The notes under the pieces were generated by a model. That model was not told the DNA's origin and made no database searches. It saw only the letters and a list, made by a program, of their open reading frames with translations. The position numbers and the translations under genes are program-made. Of a DNA stretch of 64,000 bases, positions 35,201-42,255 are shown piece after piece. Source of the stretch: an uncultured Eubacteriales bacterium (GTDB lineage Bacteria; Bacillota; Clostridia; Oscillospirales; Oscillospiraceae); assembly GCA_900544975.1 (NCBI GenBank), contig UQXI01000008.1, positions 1 to 64,000 of the forward strand, given 5' to 3'. Every line of letters starts with the position of its first letter. Positions within the stretch are counted from its first letter, which is position 1.

Positions 35201-38200
35201 ACACCGTGGTCCGGTATACCTTCGACCACACCGGCAAAACGGTCAACATTGTCAACTTCAACACCGACCGCTCCCAAATTCTGGGGGTATCCACCGCCTC
35301 CTACACCGCAAACTCCAAGACCAAGACGAAAAACCGCCTCTCCGGTGCGGCGGCTACCGGCTATCTGGCCCAAAACCTCCTGAACAACAGCGGCCTGGAG
35401 CAGGCCAGCACCACCGGGTATTCCTGGGCTGCCGCCGTGTCCGAGCAGAGCTCCCTGGTCAATACCGCGCTCCGCAACAGCATCACCGAGGTCAGCCCCG
35501 CCGTGAAACCCCACACTGGCAACTCCCTTATGAAAACCTACATCTACGGCGGAAAGGTCTCCCCCACCGGCGCTGGCAGCCACGCTGGTATGTATCAGCG
35601 GGTTTATCTCACGGGCGGCGTCAGCTACACCTTCTCCGCCTGGGCCAACACCGTGGGCGTCACCCGCTACGGGAAGGACGGCGGCATGATCCTCCAGTTC
35701 CGGAACGACTCCGGCCAGGTACTTGCTTCCAGTGAGCTTTTGAATTTCCAGACCTCCCGGGACGTGAACCAAGGCTGGTCCCGGCTGGAGGTGAGCTACA
35801 CTCCCGCCACCAGCGGCTGGTACCGGGTCTATGCCATCCAGCGCAACGCCAGCGCTTTTGGCGCCTTTGACGATCTCCAGCTGGAGAAAACCAAATCCGA
35901 CGTCTCCGAAAGCGGCGCTTCCACCGCGAACCTGGTCCAGCTGGGCTCTTTCGAGCTGTGGAACGGCACGACACCAAATCCCAGCCAAAATTCCACCTAC
36001 TGGACCTATGGCCCTGGCGATATCGTACCAAAAGAAGACGGCGCCCGCGAGGGCTTCAGTATGTATATCGCCGGCGCCATCACAGACAAACGCCGGGCAT
36101 CTCAAGTGGTTCCCATTTACAAGTCCTCCGACAGCACCTATATCCTGTCCGGCTGGGCCCAGGCTTACTCTGCCCCCAACTGCGCCAGCGCCTCCGAGAT
36201 GAAGGGCGACAACAGCGAAAACAAGCGCTTCTTCGGCCTCATCGCCAAGGTCTCCTATACCAACTCCAGCCTGGAGCCCGATTTCCACTACGTCCCCTTC
36301 GACGCCAACTACACCGACTGGCAATATGCCTCCGGCTTCGTGGTCCCCAAGCAGAAAAACGCCACGGTTTCCACCATCACCGTCACCACGGCCTATGATT
36401 ACAACGTCAACATCGGCCATTTTGACGACATCTCTCTGGTGGAAGAGCCCGCCCAGACCTACACCTACGACAGCGAGGGCAATCTCCGCGCCACCACCTC
36501 CACAGGCAACAGCGACGAGACCTTCCAGTACGACGGCGCGGACCTGACCAAGCAGGTCGCTGGCGGATATGGCACGTATGAGTACGAATACCACAATCAT
36601 AACATGACCAAGGCCACCAACGACAACGTATCCGTCACCGCCTCCTACGACGAATCCGGCAACAGCACCGGTACCAAGTTGCGGAAGAAAGACAACACCG
36701 GCGTCTATCTCCAAACCTCCGCCACATACACCCCCAACCGGGACCACACCGCCAGTGTCACCGACGCCAACGGCGGTCAGTGCAACTACACCTACGACAG
36801 CCTGGGCCGCAACACCAGCATCTCCAACAAGGCCACCGTCAACGGATCTGACACCTTGGTCCGGACCAACTATACCTATCTTCCCAACACAGACCGTACA
36901 AATTTGGCTTACATTTCCGGGGAAGTTGCGCTATACTATGGGTATACCAACGGTCTCCTCAGCGACGTCAGCCGCAAAGCCGTCTCTGGCACCACTACCC
37001 GCTGGCAAAGGTATCACACCTCCCTGGACGTCTGGGGCAATCCCACCGAGGTCCGGGTTCAGGGGTCTTCCTCTGCCTCCGAGACCATTGACGGCGTGGA
37101 CAACTGGAGCACTGGCGTTGCCCTGGCAAAATACCAATATGCCGGGAACAACGGGTATCTGTCTAAAATGACCTACGCCAACGGAGACTACGAGGTCTAT
37201 ACCTATGACCGCTATGGCCGGGTGGCCACCATTGCCCATTATGATGACGGTAATACGTTGAACTACACCGAAATCTACATCTACGACGGCAACGGAAACA
37301 CTGGCCGCTGCAAGGTTCTGGAACCCGACGGCAACGTTCTGGATGACTACCTCTACGAATACGATTCCCTGGGCCGCTTGATCCGCAGCCGCCAGGTCTC
37401 AGACGGGCAGACCGTCCTCCGGACGGAACATCAGTACGACACCGACAACCGGATGACCGGGCAGAGCTATCAGATTGGCAGCCAGACCTTCTCAGAGGCG
37501 TACACCTACAACAACAACGACGGCAGCATGAAGAGCATGAAAACCGCCAACGGAGACAATCTCAACTTCTCCTACGACGGCATCAAGCGGCTCTCCAGCA
37601 CCGCCGCCAAAACCGGTTCTACCCTACATTACCAAAAGGCATACGGCTACCGCACCATCTCTGGAAACCAGACCTCTACGCAAATTTCTTCCCTGTCCTA
37701 TTCTGGTTTTACCGGCGCGCCAACCTACCGCTATACCTATACCGCCAACGGCAATATCAAATCTGAGCAGGAAAATACAGATGCTGAAACCCTCTATACC
37801 TACGACACCCAGGGCCAGCTGGTCCGCGCGTGCCACCCTGGCTATGATCTCAACTACACCTACTCCTATGATTCAGCAGGCAATGTGACGCGAGTAAATG
37901 TAAGCGGCCTTTACCATCACACCGAAGACTATACCAACACCTATACCTACGGCAACAGCAACTGGCCGGACCTTTTGACCGAATTTAATGGTGAGAAAAT
38001 CTTATATGAAGGTCAAAGCATCATACCCAGCCCGTCTGGGAATGGTGAATTCCTCTACGGGTCCGTCAAAAGCGGCAACCCCATCCGCTACTTCAACGGC
38101 ACCCGCTGGTACTTCTCCTGGGAAAACGGCCGGCAGCTGGCTACCGCCCGCACCTCGGCGGACAACGTGGACACCTCCATCACCTACGCCTACGATCTGA

Positions 38201-39723
38201 ACGGCCTGCGGACGGAGAAACAGGTGACCCGCCAGACCTATGAGTGGGTGAAGGAACACCACTATGAAACCACTGTGGTAGCCCCCACCTGTACCGAAAA
38301 GGGCTACACCCTCCACGAGTGCTCCTGCGGGGACAGCTACGAGACAGACGAAACCCCCGCCCTGGGCCACGATTACCAGCAAACCACCTCCAATACAGCC
38401 GTGGTATACGTCTGCACCCGCTGCGGCGCTACCCGCACCGATCACACCCACAACTATACCACAACCGTAGTGGCCCCCACCTGTACCACAGACGGCTACA
38501 CCCTCCACGAATGCACCTGTGGTTACAGTTACCGGGACAACACTGTAGCCAAGCTGGGGCACAACTACGTAAAAGTCCGAGAAGACACCCAGTACGTCTA
38601 CTACCGCTGCAGCCGCTGCGGAGCCACCTACCAGTCCCCCGTCATCACCGTCCCCATCGACCCGAAACCTCCCATTTCTGAGTACAGCCTCGAGGATACG
38701 AACAGCTCCGGCTGCGTCGACAAGCGGATTCTGGTATCTACCGTTACGGAGGAGCACAGTTATCTCTATGCCGGCAGCAGACTGCTTCGAGAAACTATCA
38801 CCACAACTGCGGAGGATGGGACGGTCACCACAGAAGTCCTGGATTTCGCCTACGACACCCAGGGGGCCCCATATGCCCTGACCTACACCGCCAGTTCCGG
38901 AACGGCACAGACCTATTATTACATCACCAATCTCCAGGGGGATGTGATGAAGCTGATCGACGGCACGGGACGCGAAGTGGCCCGCTATCATTACGACCCA
39001 TACGGCAAACCCCAATATGTCTCTGGTGCCATGGCGGATGTGAATCCTCTGCAATATCGTGGGTATTATCACGATGCAGATACAGGGTTCTACTACCTGC
39101 AGAGTCGGTACTATGATCCTGCAATTGGTCGGTTTATCAATGCGGACGCCTATGCAAGCACCGGGCAGGGATTCATCGGCTACAATATGTTTTCATATTG
39201 TAGAAATAATCCAGCAAGCAGAACAGATCTATTCGGATATGCAGATGAGGATGCAAAAGAAAAAGCCGGTCAGAACATAGAAAATATGCTAGCCTTTTTT
39301 GGAGTAGATTCTCCTGAAGAATTGCCAGAAATGTCTGATGATTGTATGGTATTCTTAGAAAATACTTGGATATTTTCAATACTAGGATTATCTTATGTGC
39401 AAGGAGCAAGTATTGTAATGGATGCAGACAAGTACTGCATGTATTCCTTCTGGGGCTTTTCTGCTGGTGCATCTGGAATTCCATATGATTATAGCGTGAC
39501 AAAAGGATATGTTTATGGCGTCAAAAACGTCGAGGATTTTTGTGGCAATTTTTACGGTGCTACATTTAATGGCATAGCAGATATTGAAGGCGGCGCTCGG
39601 GCTACCAATGGAGTCCGTTCTGATATTATATGCGGTAATGGTTTCATGTCCGCATCCGCTGGCTTTAACATCACGCGGTATGATACACCGCAAAAAAATG
39701 GACATACGGAAAGGCAAAAATAA
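32215..39723 (+). CDS. Secreted RHS/YD-repeat polymorphic-toxin-like protein
   Basis: The 2502-aa protein has a signal peptide (1-30, FLSLLLTFVMLFELLPANVWA), a Thr/Glu/Pro-rich linker (about 176-290), a DNRLRE-like domain (about 460-650), YD repeats from about residue 880, two jelly-roll carbohydrate-binding-like domains (about 1053-1230 and 1240-1412), and further YD repeats (to about 2010). Two Cys-rich surface repeats (about 2016-2142) interrupt the shell. The RHS core signature follows: YHYDPYGKP, NPLQYRGYYHDADTGFYYLQ, RYYDPAIGRFINADAY and DLFGY near residue 2340. The last 160 residues after DLFGY are not recognised and are encoded by distinctly AT-richer DNA, as expected for an exchangeable toxin tip. 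GGAGG lies before the ATG at 32215. A small membrane protein gene follows and could be the immunity gene. Confidence 0.88.
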   Translation: MKRTWFPRFLSLLLTFVMLFELLPANVWATDAEADPAYTEPFSQDPAPEAPQDAPLSVVGEVESLRTQAEKHYRLSDGSYIAVNYGMPVHYALGDGDDAAWVDIDNTLTPSTSLQGTESSAVFSAVNGMESKSFASVFTPDKELFSSQWGEYGVSMSLMQENTALQLLAAPLSEADSPQEDPAPSEPPAESLPEAPTEAPTEEPTEEPTEEPTEAPEPSTDPDASTPPETVADEETSPDAEVPEVSEDSLAPTQASEEEPLPPTESQDPTAPPTEEATQPQSTEPPAVTAAPAPSAGILQQSQAQVTNAHEEIAPLSLEDPSTAEISEQVELPRLGSSVLYPDILPGVDLQYDTAGFNIKESIIVRAPQSSYTYHFRLSLNGLTPAEQEDGSILLKNAEGVSIYEIPAPNMVDATGAFSQDVTYTISEVSDGFLLTVTADADWIHASDRVLPVTIDPALVIITTKMQSGIITNFVDESDIYRPCYGSDMYVGSNYAYHYNGYIYIATLPQIPQNCSPVRATIEFFKMNYDSEGIDKFYGEIRPVIGGVPTKETADEYANWLTEITWDKAPAYGDVEDYAELYPTGDQGKYIKWDISRSVTSWYGSQDPGDRFLAITPYYLSNVTYNNYANVAFYTHTDYVEKIPKFIVYYRNNVGIEGYYTYQNVSAGRAGTGYISDYTSQLTLANTVVSSSSNTLPFGITCYFNSANRNRYFVDSDAAGIHTVNYTGMRSGAGWKLSIQESIRQITVKTEDASSEYYVYNDADGSEHYFQKSGKSSPYEDEDGLGLSLEVDGATFRLKDKKDNVKEFYNGYLTQIRDADSNAIYLLYNNKEYSAGSAAWKPASGSANVVTKIIRINNNGSATDVPVTLFTLSYADSFLQSITDVAGRKTSFGYTSIGGYKQLTAVTFPDGQKAMYSYDNAGSMLKAYDEEAKGGVGFAYAKFNGTVCVQKVREFAATSLTAAETVGSRWHLWVFGPKMKEYRFYGPDQTSDTADDTVVRYTFDHTGKTVNIVNFNTDRSQILGVSTASYTANSKTKTKNRLSGAAATGYLAQNLLNNSGLEQASTTGYSWAAAVSEQSSLVNTALRNSITEVSPAVKPHTGNSLMKTYIYGGKVSPTGAGSHAGMYQRVYLTGGVSYTFSAWANTVGVTRYGKDGGMILQFRNDSGQVLASSELLNFQTSRDVNQGWSRLEVSYTPATSGWYRVYAIQRNASAFGAFDDLQLEKTKSDVSESGASTANLVQLGSFELWNGTTPNPSQNSTYWTYGPGDIVPKEDGAREGFSMYIAGAITDKRRASQVVPIYKSSDSTYILSGWAQAYSAPNCASASEMKGDNSENKRFFGLIAKVSYTNSSLEPDFHYVPFDANYTDWQYASGFVVPKQKNATVSTITVTTAYDYNVNIGHFDDISLVEEPAQTYTYDSEGNLRATTSTGNSDETFQYDGADLTKQVAGGYGTYEYEYHNHNMTKATNDNVSVTASYDESGNSTGTKLRKKDNTGVYLQTSATYTPNRDHTASVTDANGGQCNYTYDSLGRNTSISNKATVNGSDTLVRTNYTYLPNTDRTNLAYISGEVALYYGYTNGLLSDVSRKAVSGTTTRWQRYHTSLDVWGNPTEVRVQGSSSASETIDGVDNWSTGVALAKYQYAGNNGYLSKMTYANGDYEVYTYDRYGRVATIAHYDDGNTLNYTEIYIYDGNGNTGRCKVLEPDGNVLDDYLYEYDSLGRLIRSRQVSDGQTVLRTEHQYDTDNRMTGQSYQIGSQTFSEAYTYNNNDGSMKSMKTANGDNLNFSYDGIKRLSSTAAKTGSTLHYQKAYGYRTISGNQTSTQISSLSYSGFTGAPTYRYTYTANGNIKSEQENTDAETLYTYDTQGQLVRACHPGYDLNYTYSYDSAGNVTRVNVSGLYHHTEDYTNTYTYGNSNWPDLLTEFNGEKILYEGQSIIPSPSGNGEFLYGSVKSGNPIRYFNGTRWYFSWENGRQLATARTSADNVDTSITYAYDLNGLRTEKQVTRQTYEWVKEHHYETTVVAPTCTEKGYTLHECSCGDSYETDETPALGHDYQQTTSNTAVVYVCTRCGATRTDHTHNYTTTVVAPTCTTDGYTLHECTCGYSYRDNTVAKLGHNYVKVREDTQYVYYRCSRCGATYQSPVITVPIDPKPPISEYSLEDTNSSGCVDKRILVSTVTEEHSYLYAGSRLLRETITTTAEDGTVTTEVLDFAYDTQGAPYALTYTASSGTAQTYYYITNLQGDVMKLIDGTGREVARYHYDPYGKPQYVSGAMADVNPLQYRGYYHDADTGFYYLQSRYYDPAIGRFINADAYASTGQGFIGYNMFSYCRNNPASRTDLFGYADEDAKEKAGQNIENMLAFFGVDSPEELPEMSDDCMVFLENTWIFSILGLSYVQGASIVMDADKYCMYSFWGFSAGASGIPYDYSVTKGYVYGVKNVEDFCGNFYGATFNGIADIEGGARATNGVRSDIICGNGFMSASAGFNITRYDTPQKNGHTERQK
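32796..32864 (+). repeat. Tandem 12-base repeat coding PTEE/PTEA units
   Basis: About six degenerate copies of CCCACGGAAGAG encode Pro-Thr-Glu-Glu/Ala units in the RHS N-terminal linker. Low-complexity spacers of this type occur in surface proteins crossing the wall. Confidence 0.75.
38257..38640 (+). repeat. Cys-rich surface repeats inside the RHS gene
   Basis: Two imperfect units of about 62 codons encode the pattern TVVAPTCTxxGYTLHECxCG...LGH followed by a CxRCGA tail. The same PTC...C..CG...GH pattern occurs three times in the SLH protein at 53445-58604. Confidence 0.7.
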
Positions 39724-39777
39724 ACTGGTATAATAGCCCCTACAACTCGTTTGGCGGAAGGCAAATGGTTAAGGCTT

Positions 39778-40212
39778 ATGAGTGAATTTATTATGTTTCA
39801 AAAAAAGGTTATAAAACTTTCCATTTCTAAGGACGATGCCGTTCAGATATTAAGGCGTCATATACAGCACAGATTTATTAGAGATACGGTGCACGAAGAC
39901 AGTTTTCAATTACATGTCTGTGTTGCACGAACAGCAAATAGAGCCTTCTTAACGTTATATATGAAGGGGACGCTAGTGGAGTGCGAACATGGCGTAAAAG
40001 TTTCCTACGCCATACGTCCAACATACTTGGCGATTTTGTTTAGTGCAGTTTTATTTGTCACTTTGTTGGAAGGCTTCTTAAAACTATGTATAAATAAAGG
40101 AGATATATTATATTTATTAATTGGATTAATTATTAATTTGGTTTTCCACGGTTCTATTATTTGGCAAGAGCATATCTGTCTGCAGCGTTTTGAAAGTTGG
40201 CTCACGATTTGA
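39778..40212 (+). CDS. Small membrane protein, candidate immunity protein
   Basis: The 144-aa product is not recognised. It has an N-terminal soluble part and two hydrophobic helices (about residues 75-97 and 103-125; YLAILFSAVLFVTLLEGFL and ILYLLIGLIINLVFHGSII), ending with a short basic/aromatic tail. It starts 54 bases after the RHS stop on the same strand and shares its AT-rich composition, the usual position and character of an immunity gene for a polymorphic toxin. The ATG at 39778 follows an AAGG; ATG 39793 and TTG 39751 are alternatives. The immunity role is inferred from position only. The decayed transposase gene begins shortly downstream. Confidence 0.55.
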   Translation: MSEFIMFQKKVIKLSISKDDAVQILRRHIQHRFIRDTVHEDSFQLHVCVARTANRAFLTLYMKGTLVECEHGVKVSYAIRPTYLAILFSAVLFVTLLEGFLKLCINKGDILYLLIGLIINLVFHGSIIWQEHICLQRFESWLTI

Positions 40213-40274
40213 CGTTTTCATGATTAATAAATTTAGTAAATTAATATATTATTATATAAAATATATTTATTTAC

Positions 40275-40982
40275 TTATATTATTAAATCGCAGAGATACT
40301 TTTGCCTAACAATCATGCGCATAAAGGTCGCGTCCGGATCGGTTTTGCTGTAGCTGTTCCGATCTCCACAGATGTGGATATCCAGATTGTACCGCTTTAA
40401 CCGTTCCAGCCAGCTGTTTATGGTTTCAATGGCTTTCTGCAAACCCGACTTGTGGTGCCCTTTTCCTCGGACAAACGTCACATTGTTAGCCAATTTTTTT
40501 GCATATAGCTGCTTCCTCAGCTTCTTCAGTTTCTGAAGTGTAATCTGCGAGGGCTCGGTAATCCCAGTGTCGGATACGGCCAGCAGCTTCGGCAGCACAC
40601 TTGCGATCTTTTCCCCCAGCTTGACCTGCCTCTTTGTTACGGCAGTTTTCCAGACAAATGAATACCGATTGGCATTGGCTTCGATTTTTGTGCCATCAAT
40701 GAACACCACAGATTCCTCAAAGGAAATTTCTCCGCATTCCACCAATAGCTTCACCATCTGGTTCAACAGATCCTCCACCGCGTAGGGCAAATGTTCCCTG
40801 CGGAACCGGGCGATGGTGTTATGATCCGGGGCAGATTTTCCCTCCGGGCTGAGTAATCTCACTGGTTCGTCTGACGGGATCTTGATTTCTAAATTCATGG
40901 GCAAGCAGACTTGATATCCAGTCCCGTATGCTGTATACTCTACTTGCGGATTGTTTGATTTCACACTTAAATAATACGCCAA
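40275..40982 (-). pseudogene. IS1182-type transposase remnant
   Basis: The 235-aa frame keeps recognisable IS1182-family DDE transposase parts: LPMNLEIKIPSDEPVRLLS from the N-terminus, NTIARFRREHLPYAVEDLLN, and VVFIDGTKIEANANRYSFVWK with the first catalytic Asp. The usual block of about 60 residues between the first two parts (normally containing the YSRKGR-type segment) is missing in frame, and the protein stops at TDPDATFMRM, before the remaining catalytic residues. It is therefore an internally deleted and 3'-truncated copy. The adjacent AT-rich stretch 40213-40274 marks the break. An IS-end-like repeat lies just upstream of the gene start (41011-41049). Confidence 0.82.
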
Positions 40983-41009
40983 CGCCCGGCTCTTTGCAAG
41001 AGCCGGGCG
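40983..41009. terminator. Perfect GC-rich hairpin
   Basis: CGCCCGGCTCTT and AAGAGCCGGGCG form a 12-bp stem with a three-base TGC loop between the transposase remnant and the ArsR-type gene. The plus-strand side is followed by CTGTATTTCTTTC. It could end transcription of the minus-strand regulator gene, although its T-run is weak in that direction. Confidence 0.5.
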
Positions 41010-41010
41010 C

Positions 41011-41049
41011 TGTATTTCTTTCGGGGCTGCCTCTTAGTGAGACAGCCCG
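41011..41049. repeat. IS-end-like repeat, copy 1
   Basis: The 39-base sequence beginning TGTATTTCTTTCGGGG and ending GAGACAGCCC recurs at 53227-53265 with two differences. Its inner part, GGGCTGCCTCTTAGTGAGACAGCCC, is itself a near-palindrome. It lies next to the transposase remnant, so it may derive from an insertion-sequence end. Confidence 0.65.
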
Positions 41050-41069
41050 AGCAGGGGAAGAAGATGGAA

Positions 41070-42155
41070 TTAATATTTCAAAAGATAATCAGAGCACCGC
41101 TCCAAAATCTGGCGGACGGCCGCCAGATTGGTGCGGTATTTGAGTCTGGCACCCGTGGAGCTGCCGACCAGCAGGAGCCGGGCGTTGTTCAGGCTGTTTA
41201 GATCCCGTGACACCGTACCGGAGTTCAGATCCAAAGCCTGGGCCAGCTCCTGGCCGCTCATGGGTTCATCCCGCATGAGCCGCAGCATCTGAATCCGAGC
41301 CGGATTGGCCAGGAGCCGCAGGGCTTCCAGCTCTCCCTCGTTGGGGATGGTCTGGCCCTCGGGCTGCTCTCCGGCAGGGTCGATATACACGCCCATGTGA
41401 AACCGGGTGCTGCGAAGCCGGTTGTCATACCGGCCCGGCGAACAAACCGGGGAGAAAAACCGGAAGGCCAGTTCCATCCGCTCAATACGGGTGTCGGACA
41501 GACGAACCCGGCTGAGAAAGAAGGAATCCGGCGAGTTCTCCCGGAAGGCGCGCTGCCAGTGCTCGGTGAGCTGGGGAATTCGACTGGTCCATGGCTCCAG
41601 AAGCCCTGGCAGAGCCTGAGTCACCGGGCTTAAGATTTCCAGCAGCCGGTCCAGGTGCAGGTCAAAGGCGGAGAGCACCTCCAAAAGCCGCATCCGATAC
41701 CACTCCGGAATTGCCAGGCCTGCCAGCTCTTCGGCCAGGGACAGGTTCTTCTGACCGTCCTCACGAAAGTCCAGGGTGAACTCGTCAATGCCATTGATCT
41801 GGAAGCCGTCGCGCTGGCGTTGGGCCCAGCGCTGGGAAATGGCCTGGGCATAAGCCTGGGGCTCGGAGTGCTCGATGGCTAGATAGCTGTAAAGCATGGT
41901 GCAACCCAGGCAGGAGCCGCGGCCGCTGAGCCCTTCCAGGGGCACATCCTCGAAATAGAACCGAACCCGGGGATCCTCCGGATCCATACCGGAACAGGCC
42001 GATGCCTGGATGGAGCGGAGTCGGTCCTTGGGAATGCAGTACAGCCCTTCCCCGACCATGGTTCCTGCGGGAGTATGATTGACCAAACCATGCACCAGCT
42101 CTGCCGCTTCCAGCAGCCAGCAGGGGTGCTGATAGATAATCAGTTCCACAGGCAT
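41070..42155 (-). CDS. ArsR-type winged-helix regulator with large sensor region
   Basis: The 361-aa protein has an unrecognised N-terminal region of about 270 residues and a C-terminal winged-helix domain (about 275-345) with LEALRLLANPARIQMLRLM, MSGQELAQALDLNSGTVSRDLN and a wing ending VGSSTGARLKYR, the ArsR/SmtB pattern. The N-terminal part could bind a ligand or dimerise; it contains a CLGC pair near residue 87 that might bind metal, but this is speculative. The ATG at 42155 follows AAGGAG and gives the start MPVELIIYQ; a longer frame from 42209 lacks a ribosome site. Its targets are not evident; it is not in an operon with the protease downstream on the same strand upstream side. Confidence 0.72.
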   Translation of the reverse strand: MPVELIIYQHPCWLLEAAELVHGLVNHTPAGTMVGEGLYCIPKDRLRSIQASACSGMDPEDPRVRFYFEDVPLEGLSGRGSCLGCTMLYSYLAIEHSEPQAYAQAISQRWAQRQRDGFQINGIDEFTLDFREDGQKNLSLAEELAGLAIPEWYRMRLLEVLSAFDLHLDRLLEILSPVTQALPGLLEPWTSRIPQLTEHWQRAFRENSPDSFFLSRVRLSDTRIERMELAFRFFSPVCSPGRYDNRLRSTRFHMGVYIDPAGEQPEGQTIPNEGELEALRLLANPARIQMLRLMRDEPMSGQELAQALDLNSGTVSRDLNSLNNARLLLVGSSTGARLKYRTNLAAVRQILERCSDYLLKY

Positions 42156-42255
42156 CGCTCCTTGTTGATGATTTGGCCTCATTATAACAGTTTTTCTTTC
42201 CAAACGCAAGTCCTCTGGGGCCCCGGCGGAGGCACTCCGCCGGGGCCTTGCTTTG

